Below, one piece after another: positions 1 through 5,054 of a stretch of DNA of 5,093 bases. The position numbers and the translations under genes are program-made. Under the pieces are notes generated by a model. It had not been told where the DNA came from. It was given only the letters and a program-made list of their open reading frames with translations, and made no database searches. The stretch lies in NCBI GenBank assembly GCA_040751985.1, contig JBFMFU010000050.1, positions 1 through 5,093 of the forward strand. The letters run 5' to 3'. Origin of the DNA: Desulfoferula sp040751985. Its GTDB lineage: Bacteria; Desulfobacterota; Desulfarculia; Desulfarculales; Desulfarculaceae. Numbering within the stretch: position 1 is the first letter of the stretch; the number at the start of each line of letters is the position of its first letter.

Positions 1-847
1 CGCCGGCGGTGATGATGCGCTGGCCGGCCGCGCCCAGGATGACCACCTCCTGGCGGGTCTGCTGCAGGGCCTGGCAGCAAGGCTGTACCTCCGGGGGCCG
101 GGGCGGGGCGGGCTGGGCCGCGGCCTCACGGCGGTAGGCCTGGCTGTACTCCATACGCTGGTTGGCGGCCACCTCGCCGCAGATACGGTCCTTGGCAGCC
201 AGGTCCTGGGCGATGCTCTGGGGGGTGATCCTGTTGCGCTTGGTGAAGCGCCCCGGACAGATGCCGTGTATCTCCACCATCGAGAAGCCCTGGTAGGTGA
301 TGGCCCGCTCCAGGGTCTCGGTCAGGTCCTTTTGGTAGGTGGAGCAGCGGCAGACGAAAGGTGCGCCGGCGGCCACAGCCAGGGCGGGCAGGTCCAGGGG
401 CTTGTCCAGCTTGTTCAGGAATCCCGAGCCCACCACGGCCTGGTTGGGCGTGGTGGCCGAGTACTGCCCGCCGGTCATGCCGAAGTTGTAGTTGTTCAGC
501 ACCAGCAGGGTAAGGTCCAGGTTGCGACGGCAGGCCGCGATGACGTGGGCCGCGCCGATGCCCAGGCCGCCGTCGCCCATGGTCACCACCACGTTAAGCT
601 CGGGCTGGCAGAGCTTGATGCCCGCGGCGTAGGTCAGGGCCCGGCCGTGCAACCCGTGCATGGCGTGGGTATTGAAGAATACGTCGAAGAAGCCCGAGCA
701 GCCGATGTCGCTGACCATGCAGATCTGGTGGGCGGCCAGGCCCAGGTTCAAAAAGGCCTTGTCCAGGGAGCGCAGCACCTGGTCGTGGGAGCAGCCGGGG
801 CAAAAGATGGGTGGGCGGCTGTGGTTGAGCAGGGTCTTCTCAGGCAT
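1..847 (-). CDS. korB: 2-oxoacid:ferredoxin oxidoreductase, beta subunit fused to the start of a gamma subunit (partial, runs off left edge)
   Basis: This is the TPP-binding subunit of a KorAB/VorAB-type enzyme, which oxidatively decarboxylates a 2-oxoacid to acyl-CoA and reduces ferredoxin in the cytoplasm. The first 282 residues are visible. Residues 15-19 read FCPGC. With C50 (DIGCSG) and C197 (GICPG), C16 and C19 fit the four [4Fe-4S] ligands of this family. The TPP/Mg motif runs from GDGG (91-94) to LNNYNFGMTGGQ (117-128). The beta domain ends near residue 240. A Pro/Ala-rich linker (about 242-256) follows, and then EVVILGAAGQRIITAG (267-282), which resembles the N-terminal Gly-rich strand of gamma (KorC) subunits. 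There is no stop between the parts, so I read a beta-gamma fusion. The start is fixed by AAGGAGG at 860-854, six bases upstream of the ATG. The ATG overlaps the end of the alpha gene by 8 bases, which suggests translational coupling. The substrate (2-oxoglutarate, branched-chain or other oxoacid) is not determined. The beta assignment is firm; the gamma part rests on only about 16 residues. Confidence 0.9.
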   Translation of the reverse strand, partial: MPEKTLLNHSRPPIFCPGCSHDQVLRSLDKAFLNLGLAAHQICMVSDIGCSGFFDVFFNTHAMHGLHGRALTYAAGIKLCQPELNVVVTMGDGGLGIGAAHVIAACRRNLDLTLLVLNNYNFGMTGGQYSATTPNQAVVGSGFLNKLDKPLDLPALAVAAGAPFVCRCSTYQKDLTETLERAITYQGFSMVEIHGICPGRFTKRNRITPQSIAQDLAAKDRICGEVAANQRMEYSQAYRREAAAQPAPPRPPEVQPCCQALQQTRQEVVILGAAGQRIITAG

Positions 848-1958
848 GGACCGCCTCCTTGATCTCGGCCGGCGATATGAGCTTGCCGTCCATCTTGCCG
901 AAGAACTCCACCTTTTTCTGGCGCAGCACCCGCTGCACCTCGCCCACGTACTGGCCCAGGTTGGCCTCCACCACCACCACCCGGCTGTAGTCCGCGGCCG
1001 TGGCCCGCAATAGCTCCACGGGCACCGGCCACAGGGTCTTGAGCACCAAGTGGGCCAGAGGCCGGCCCGCGGCGGCCAGCTCCCCACAGGCCTGGCGCGC
1101 GGCTCGGCTGGTGACGCCGTAGGTGATCAGCAGGGTGTCGCTGCCCTCGGTTGGCCAGAGCCGGTAGTAGCTGAAGCGCTCCACGGCGCTGGTCAGCTTT
1201 CGGTCCAGGCGCTCCACCAGGGCCTGTATCTCCTTGGGGTCGGCGGTGATGTAGCCGCCCTCGCCGTGGGTGGAGGAGGTCTGGCGCGAGAGCACCCGGC
1301 CGCCGATGGGCGCGAAGTAGGGCACCTGGTGGCCCGTAGCCGGACGGAAGGGCAGGTAGGCGCTCTCGGCTGGCTGCAGCAGGCGCTCCTGCAGGGCCGG
1401 GCGCTCCAGGGAGGCCAGGTCCACCGACTCCCGGGTCTGGCCGATCTCCTTGCTGGAGGCCAGGAACACCGGACAGCGGTAGATCTCGGCCAGGTTGAAG
1501 GCCTGCATGGTCAGGGTGTAGCAGTCGGCCACGTCCACCGGGGCCAGCACGATGGCCGGCGCGCCGCCGGAGTTGCCCCAGCGCAGGAACTGCACGTCGC
1601 CGTCGGCGCCCTTGGTGGCGTAGCCGGTACTGGGCCCCAGGCGCTGCACGTCCACGATCACCACCGGAATCTCCGAGGCGATGGCAAAGGAGATGTGCTC
1701 GCTGTAGAGGCTGATGCCCGGGCCGGAGGTGGCGGTCATGACCTTGTAGCCGGCCATGGAGGCGCCCAGGCAGTAGCCCAGGGAGGCGATCTCGTCCTCG
1801 CCCTGCAATACGATGCCGCCGGTCGGCGGCAGCAGGGCCAGCATGGTGTTGTAGATAGTGGTGGCCGGGGTGATGGGATAACCGGCAAAAAAGCGGCAGC
1901 CCGCATCAAAGGCCCCCCAGGCCACCGCCTCGTTGCCCTCCAGAAGACTCAGCGCCAT
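840..1958 (-). CDS. korA: 2-oxoacid:ferredoxin oxidoreductase, alpha subunit
   Basis: This is the alpha subunit (372 aa, normal for KorA/VorB-type alpha chains) of a 2-oxoacid:ferredoxin oxidoreductase, the partner of the TPP-binding beta subunit encoded just downstream. The N-terminal pyrimidine-binding domain carries GYPITPAT at 26-33 and GEDEIASLG at 53-61 with the conserved acidic residues. It also has TATSGPGISLYSE at 75-87 and QRLGPSTG at 105-112. The C-terminal transketolase-like domain (about 250-372) contains LLITYGVTSRAAR and the VVVVEANLGQY strand typical of the family. The start ATG has AGAGGA (1969-1964) five bases upstream. The gene lies 65 bases after the BKACE stop with no hairpin terminator between, so it is probably co-transcribed. 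Its TGA lies inside the first codons of the beta gene. The symbol is given by family resemblance: KorA and VorB paralogues with different substrates cannot be separated by eye. Confidence 0.92.
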   Translation of the reverse strand: MALSLLEGNEAVAWGAFDAGCRFFAGYPITPATTIYNTMLALLPPTGGIVLQGEDEIASLGYCLGASMAGYKVMTATSGPGISLYSEHISFAIASEIPVVIVDVQRLGPSTGYATKGADGDVQFLRWGNSGGAPAIVLAPVDVADCYTLTMQAFNLAEIYRCPVFLASSKEIGQTRESVDLASLERPALQERLLQPAESAYLPFRPATGHQVPYFAPIGGRVLSRQTSSTHGEGGYITADPKEIQALVERLDRKLTSAVERFSYYRLWPTEGSDTLLITYGVTSRAARQACGELAAAGRPLAHLVLKTLWPVPVELLRATAADYSRVVVVEANLGQYVGEVQRVLRQKKVEFFGKMDGKLISPAEIKEAVHA

Positions 1959-2023
1959 CGCATTCCTCTACACAAGGCAAGTGTGGTGGGTATAACTACC
2001 GGCATGGTCGCTGCGGCCCCAGG

Positions 2024-2857
2024 CTAGGCCTTGGGCGGGATGCCCAATATCTGCCGGGCCTCGGCGCAGGTGGCGACCTCGCGCTGCAGCAGGCGGGCCA
2101 GCTGCACCACGCGCTCCACGAACCGGGCGTTGCTGTCGGCCAGCTGTCCGCGTCCCAGGTACAGGTTGTCCTCGAAACCCACCCGCACGTGGCCGCCCAT
2201 GAGCAGGGCGTGGGTGGTGATGGGCAGCTGGTGCGGTCCCACCCCCAGCACCGACCACTGGCTGCCAACCGGCAGGCGGCGGCGCATGGCCAGCAGCGTG
2301 TCCAGGTCCGCCGCCGCGCCCCAGGCCACGCCCAGGCATATCTGGAAGTAGGGCGGGTCGGCCAGCAGGCCCCGCTGGACCATATCTGCGGCCTGGCGCA
2401 GGTGGCCCTGGTCGAACACCTCCATCTCGGGCTTGACTCCGTATGAGCGCATGCGCTGGGCGGCCTTCTCCACCCATTCCGGCGAATTGATGAACACGCG
2501 CCCGCGGAAGTTCAAGGAGCCCACGTCCAGGGAGCAGAGGTCGGGCTTCAGCTCCACGGGCATCAGACGGGCCTCGCCCACGTCCTCGGCCACGATGTTG
2601 AAGCCGCTGGTGGTCAGGTTGACCAGCATGTCGCTTTCGGCGCGTATGCGCTCCAGCACCTCGGCGAAGTAGGCGCGTTCAAAGGCCGGCGCGCCGGTCT
2701 GGGGGTCGCGCACGTGTACGTGTACGATGCTGGCTCCGGCCCGCCAGGAGCGCAGGGCCTCCTCGGCGATTTCGGCTGGGCTGTAGGGGACGTTGGGGTT
2801 CTGCTTGCGGGTGGGTGCCGAGCCGCTTACGGCTACGGTGATGATCAGCTTTTCCAT
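2024..2857 (-). CDS. Beta-keto acid cleavage enzyme (BKACE, DUF849 family)
   Basis: BKACE enzymes use Zn2+ to condense a beta-keto acid with acetyl-CoA, releasing acetoacetate and the CoA ester of the remaining acyl part. The founding member is Kce, 3-keto-5-aminohexanoate cleavage enzyme of lysine fermentation. This 277-aa protein has the family length and signatures. The first strand is LIITVAVSG, and PNVPYSP follows at about 21-27. HVHVRDP at 46-52 gives the two zinc histidines (H46, H48). VNLTTSG lies at 79-85, SLNFRGRVFINSP at 114-126, and RVGFEDNLYL at 225-234. E229 is the third zinc ligand and R225 and D230 are active-site residues by analogy with Kce. The position matching Kce Glu14 is Ala here (SGSAPT), so an aminated Kce-like substrate is unlikely; the true substrate is unknown. 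I chose the ATG at 2857 over the upstream in-frame ATG at 2962. It has AAAGGA seven bases upstream and puts the conserved strand at the N-terminus. It is the first gene of the leftward operon. Confidence 0.93.
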   Translation of the reverse strand: MEKLIITVAVSGSAPTRKQNPNVPYSPAEIAEEALRSWRAGASIVHVHVRDPQTGAPAFERAYFAEVLERIRAESDMLVNLTTSGFNIVAEDVGEARLMPVELKPDLCSLDVGSLNFRGRVFINSPEWVEKAAQRMRSYGVKPEMEVFDQGHLRQAADMVQRGLLADPPYFQICLGVAWGAAADLDTLLAMRRRLPVGSQWSVLGVGPHQLPITTHALLMGGHVRVGFEDNLYLGRGQLADSNARFVERVVQLARLLQREVATCAEARQILGIPPKA

Positions 2858-2918
2858 GCCAGGTTCCTTTTCCGCGGCCCCGCCCAGGCAGGGCATCCTC
2901 AGGCGGCTTTCGGACCGA

Positions 2919-2958
2919 GTTTGGGCCCAAACGGGCCGCCGCGCGCGCGGGGCCCGTT
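2919..2958 (-). repeat. Two overlapping inverted repeats in the BKACE leader
   Basis: A perfect self-complementary 14-mer (2919-2932) abuts and overlaps a hairpin. The hairpin has 8-bp arms (2930-2937 and 2951-2958), two further C-G pairs after a one-base bulge, and a GCGCGCGC loop at 2941-2948. Because they share 2930-2932, both cannot form completely in one RNA molecule. The GGGCCC core of the palindrome (2923-2928) can also pair with the GGGCCC of the hairpin's other arm. The structures are seen in the sequence; any switching role is inference. Confidence 0.5.
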
Positions 2959-3028
2959 GCAAGCCAGTCGGTTGGGTCGAGGGGCGGGCCAGCGCCTGGA
3001 ATCAGGCGGCCTATGGACCTCCGACGCC

Positions 3029-3049
3029 GGCCACGGCCTGGCCGTGGCC
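3029..3049. repeat. 9-bp GC-rich hairpin near the 5' end of the leader
   Basis: Arms GGCCACGGC (3029-3037) and GCCGTGGCC (3041-3049) are perfect, with a three-base loop. The repeat lies about 40-60 bases downstream of the predicted leftward start site. On the plus strand it is followed by ACTTTTGG, a very short T-run, but no rightward transcript is expected there, so I do not call it a terminator. Confidence 0.45.
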
Positions 3050-3061
3050 ACTTTTGGCGAT

Positions 3062-3083
3062 GTGAGCCCTTGACAGGACTCAC
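3062..3083. repeat. Imperfect 22-bp dyad centred on the rightward -35 box
   Basis: GTGAG-C-CCT-TGAC-AGG-A-CTCAC gives eight of nine complementary arm positions around a four-base centre. The TTGACA -35 candidate (3070-3075) lies across the centre. It could be an operator for the adjacent GntR regulator or another factor. It could instead act as RNA, because it falls at the very start of the predicted leftward transcript, where it can form a hairpin extended by GGC/GCC pairs. Confidence 0.4.
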
Positions 3084-3097
3084 GCCAATAATTTATT
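3070..3097 (+). promoter_or_regulatory. Candidate sigma-70 promoter for the GntR regulator gene
   Basis: A perfect TTGACA (3070-3075) is followed after 16 bases by TTTATT (3092-3097), which matches the TATAAT consensus at four of six positions. It lies in the only AT-rich stretch of the window. Transcription would begin near 3104 and give a leader of about 60 bases before the ATG at 3166. The -35 is strong and the -10 is mediocre. Confidence 0.45.
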
Positions 3098-3109
3098 AGA
3101 AACCTAATA
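3094..3109. promoter_or_regulatory. Candidate GntR-type operator: perfect 6-bp inverted repeat
   Basis: TATTAG-AAAC-CTAATA is a 16-base dyad with perfect 6-bp arms and a 4-base spacer. It overlaps the -10 boxes of both the leftward and the rightward promoter candidates and the rightward start site. A protein bound here would block both promoters. Short AT-rich palindromes of this size are usual targets for FadR/FCD-type GntR dimers, and the regulator gene begins 57 bases to the right. Assigning it to that regulator is inference. Confidence 0.5.
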
Positions 3110-3123
3110 TCATTTTTTGTAAA
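3095..3123 (-). promoter_or_regulatory. Candidate sigma-70 promoter for the leftward BKACE-kor operon
   Basis: Read on the minus strand, TTTACA (3123-3118, five of six to TTGACA) is separated by exactly 17 bases from TCTAAT (3100-3095, five of six to TATAAT). The predicted start is near 3088. Its -10 overlaps that of the rightward promoter, so the two RNA polymerase footprints should exclude each other. This is the best promoter match I see for the operon. Confidence 0.55.
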
Positions 3124-3165
3124 AAGCAATATTTTGTTCGGGCCGCCTCGGGAGAGACGTTTTAT

Positions 3166-3900
3166 ATGCCACAGGTCGCAGCCAAGCGCGAGGCCAGAGC
3201 CGCTAGGGGCAAAGAGCCCGGCAAAAACTCGATCTCCCTGGTGGAGAAGGCCTACCAGCAGATTAAGCGCATGCTTTTCTTGAGCGAGCTGGTGGCGGGC
3301 CAGCGCCTGCGCTATCAGGACATCGCGCGCAAGCTCAAGATGAGCCAAACCCCGGTCATCCTGGCCCTGACCCGCCTGGAAAAAGAGGGCCTGGTGCGTT
3401 CGGAGGCCAATAAAGGCTTCTATGTGCCCGAAGCCAGCCTGGACGAAGCCCGCGAGCTGTACGAGATGCGAGCCCTCATCGAGGTCTTCCTGGTGCAGCG
3501 CACCGCCCGCGACATCACCCAGAAGCAGCTTGACCGCCTAACGGCCCTGCAAAAGGAGCACGCCGCCATGCAGGGAGCGTCCTACCCACGGGAGCGGCTG
3601 TGGACCGATGCCCGCCTGCACCTGGCCTTGGCCGACTTCAGCAATCACCAGGTAGGGCAGATGTTCCTGCGCCAGGTGTTCGACCGCCTCTATCTGATGT
3701 ATCGCCCCGAGCGCCTGGCGGTAGAGCGCATGCAGGAGACCGAACGGGAGCACCAAGCCCTGTGGGAAGCTCTGCGGTCGCATAACCCCGAGCAGGCCGC
3801 CAAGATCATGCGGGGCCACATCCAGCGCGGTCAAAAGCATATACTAGAGGGGTTGCAGCGGGAGGTTAAGTTCCGCGACTCCTTCGAGCCTTGGGCTTGA
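3166..3900 (+). CDS. GntR-family transcriptional regulator, FadR subfamily with FCD ligand-binding domain
   Basis: This 244-aa DNA-binding regulator has two parts. A winged helix-turn-helix (about 24-88) includes LRYQDIARKLKMSQTPV and LEKEGLVRSEANKGFYV. An all-helical FCD domain (about 94-226) follows. FCD domains bind carboxylates through a metal held by one Asp and three His; D148, H152, H196 and H218 fit that pattern (WTDARLH, EREHQALW, MRGHIQRG). The recognition helix reads TPVILALTRLE where most family members have TPVREAL-like residues, so the operator may differ from canonical sites. The start at 3166 has a GGAG (3151-3154) at a rather long distance of 11 bases, and no better start precedes the HTH. 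A basic, probably flexible 20-residue N-terminal tail comes first. It is divergent from the BKACE operon and upstream of the TAXI gene, so it probably controls both and itself. The effector is unknown, probably an organic acid of the pathway. Confidence 0.94.
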   Translation: MPQVAAKREARAARGKEPGKNSISLVEKAYQQIKRMLFLSELVAGQRLRYQDIARKLKMSQTPVILALTRLEKEGLVRSEANKGFYVPEASLDEARELYEMRALIEVFLVQRTARDITQKQLDRLTALQKEHAAMQGASYPRERLWTDARLHLALADFSNHQVGQMFLRQVFDRLYLMYRPERLAVERMQETEREHQALWEALRSHNPEQAAKIMRGHIQRGQKHILEGLQREVKFRDSFEPWA

Positions 3901-3923
3901 GCAGGCCGGCCGATATCAAGCAG

Positions 3924-3956
3924 TGGATCGCCAGCGAAGATCCATTTGGACTTTTT
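3924..3956 (+). terminator. Weak hairpin plus T-run between the regulator and TAXI genes
   Basis: TGGATC (3924-3929) and GATCCA (3939-3944) form a 6-bp stem with a 9-base loop, and TTTTT follows at 3952-3956. The seven-base gap between stem and T-run and the short stem make this a poor intrinsic terminator. It may lower read-through from the regulator gene into the TAXI gene or be chance. Confidence 0.25.
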
Positions 3957-3989
3957 ATCAACCAACCAACAATTTGCGGAGGAGGAAAA

Positions 3990-4958
3990 ATGCACAAAAA
4001 ATTAGCGGTCATCGGTCTGGCGGTGGCGTTGGCCATCTGTCTGATGGCGCCGGCGGCCCACGCCGAGCAAAAGTTCCTGCGTATGTTCTCGGGTCCCGAG
4101 GGGGGCTCCTGGTATCCCCTGGGCGCGGCCATGATGAGCATCCTGGAAAAGAAGCTGGGCATGTCCACCTCCAACGGCCCCGGCGGCGGTGTGGGCAACT
4201 GCAAGGCGGTCAATGCCGGCCGGGCGGACCTGGGCTGGAGCTACACCCATACGGCCTACGACGCCTATAGCGGCCGCGGCAAGTTCGAAAAGAAGAACGC
4301 CAACCTGCGTCACCTGATGTCCCTGTACCCCGGCGTGTTCCAGATGGTGTCGCCCAAGAGCAGCAAGATCATGACCCCGGCCGACCTATCCAACAAGCGC
4401 ATCGTGCCCGGCAAGGTGGGTTTCACCGGCACCGTCATCGCCGAGAGCGTGCTCAAGGCCTACGGCATTACCTTCGACAGCATCAAGAAGAACGGCGGCT
4501 CGGTGAGCTACGTGGGCTACGCCGACTCCGCGGCCCTGATGAAGGACGGGCACAGCGACTGCTACATGGCCGTCACCTCTTGCCCCCAGTCCACCATCAT
4601 CGACCTGAACTTCCGTCCCGGCGTACGCTTCCTGCCCATAGACAAGGCGCACATGGACAAGATCCTCCAGTCCGAACCGGGCCTGATGCCCACGGTGATC
4701 CCCAAGACCGCCTACAAGGGCCTGGACAAGGACGTGCCAGCCGTGGGTACGGTTACCTGCATCATCATCAACAAGAGCGTGTCTGACGACCTGGCCTACA
4801 AGATCGTCAAGACCCTGTACGAGGCTTGGCCGGAGCTGGCCAAGGTGAAGAAGCAGGCCATCGAGGACTCCAAGCCGGAAAAGGCCGCCGAGGGAGCCCG
4901 CATTCCCGTCCATCCCGGCGCCCTGAAGTACTACAAGGAAAAAGGCTGGGTGAAGTAA
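3990..4958 (+). CDS. TAXI-family TRAP transporter solute-binding protein, secreted
   Basis: This 322-aa periplasmic receptor belongs to the TAXI (TRAP-associated extracytoplasmic immunogenic) family. These proteins capture an organic acid and normally deliver it to a fused TRAP membrane permease. A Sec signal peptide is clear: basic start MHKK, hydrophobic core to about residue 20, and a likely signal peptidase I cut after AHA (25). LRMFSGPEGGSWYPLGAAM (30-48) is the family's N-terminal Gly-rich ligand loop. SNGPGGGVGNCKAVNAGRADLGW (61-83, split here only for reading) matches the 'GS.EN...L..GEADLA' region. The mature protein has four cysteines (C71, C191, C198, C257). The ATG at 3990 is preceded by GGAGGAGG (3979-3986) and starts the signal peptide, so the longer in-frame start at 3891 is rejected. 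It lies 89 bases after the regulator and may share its transcript. No permease follows before a strong hairpin. The ligand is unknown. Confidence 0.92.
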   Translation: MHKKLAVIGLAVALAICLMAPAAHAEQKFLRMFSGPEGGSWYPLGAAMMSILEKKLGMSTSNGPGGGVGNCKAVNAGRADLGWSYTHTAYDAYSGRGKFEKKNANLRHLMSLYPGVFQMVSPKSSKIMTPADLSNKRIVPGKVGFTGTVIAESVLKAYGITFDSIKKNGGSVSYVGYADSAALMKDGHSDCYMAVTSCPQSTIIDLNFRPGVRFLPIDKAHMDKILQSEPGLMPTVIPKTAYKGLDKDVPAVGTVTCIIINKSVSDDLAYKIVKTLYEAWPELAKVKKQAIEDSKPEKAAEGARIPVHPGALKYYKEKGWVK

Positions 4959-4967
4959 CTAACGCAC

Positions 4968-4994
4968 GGCCCGGCCGCGTAGCGCGGCCGGGCC
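4968..4994 (+). terminator. GC-rich hairpin terminator after the TAXI gene
   Basis: Twelve perfectly paired bases (4968-4979 with 4983-4994, arms GGCCCGGCCGCG and CGCGGCCGGGCC) enclose a TAG loop, nine bases after the TAXI stop. Only CTTTCCC follows, so the U-tract is short. In high-GC genomes such stems commonly end transcripts or protect 3' ends. It marks the probable end of the regulator-TAXI unit. Confidence 0.65.
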
Positions 4995-5054
4995 CTTTCC
5001 CAACCGCAGGCCTGCCTAGATTCAGGGGCGGCTACGAAGGCAAGGAGCGGAGCT

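Larger units (their letters stand above)
2858..3088 (-). other. Long GC-rich structured 5' leader of the leftward operon
   Basis: If the leftward promoter at 3123-3095 is real, the BKACE mRNA starts near 3088 and has an untranslated leader of about 230 bases. I find no convincing gene in it. It is rich in inverted repeats. GTGAGNCCT/AGGNCTCAC lies at 3062-3083, and 9-bp arms GGCCACGGC/GCCGTGGCC lie at 3029-3037 and 3041-3049. CGCCTG-GAAT-CAGGCG lies at 2993-3008. AACGGGCC/GGCCCGTT lies at 2930-2937 and 2951-2958. A perfect 14-bp palindrome, GTTTGGGCCCAAAC, lies at 2919-2932 and shares three bases with the preceding stem. I do not recognise a known riboswitch class. No hairpin is followed by a U-run in the leftward sense. 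Confidence 0.5.

Noticed and set aside
266..862. Plus-strand open frame opposite the beta subunit gene
   Set aside because: It is Gly/Val/His-rich antisense of a conserved TPP-binding domain, with no family resemblance.
1949..2005. Tiny 18-codon minus-strand frame (MPVVIPTTLALCRGMRWR) ending over the alpha start, a possible leader peptide
   Set aside because: It has no ribosome site, and a stop-start overlap of this kind is easily reached by chance. The alpha gene has its own ribosome site.
1050..2027. Long plus-strand open frame (325 codons) opposite the alpha subunit gene
   Set aside because: It is the antisense shadow of a well-supported gene in high-GC DNA, with low-complexity Gly/Ala/His-rich content and no recognisable domain.
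2858..2962. 35-residue N-terminal extension of BKACE from an upstream in-frame ATG
   Set aside because: The extension is Arg/Pro-rich and does not fit the family, whose first beta strand begins a few residues after the Met. The ATG at 2857 has a proper ribosome site.
2679..3083. Minus-strand open frame of 134 codons spanning the leader and the BKACE N-terminus
   Set aside because: It overlaps the conserved BKACE start in another frame and has Arg/Pro-rich random composition. Its start lies at the 5' end of the predicted transcript without a convincing ribosome site.
2899..3348. Minus-strand frame antisense to the 5' end of the GntR gene
   Set aside because: It crosses both promoter candidates and lies opposite the conserved HTH coding region, so it is a shadow.
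3990..4064. Lipoprotein signal in the TAXI receptor (Cys17)
   Set aside because: The residues before the Cys are LAI. Position -1 is Ile, not Gly, Ala or Ser, so the lipobox fails, and AHA at 23-25 is a normal signal peptidase I site.
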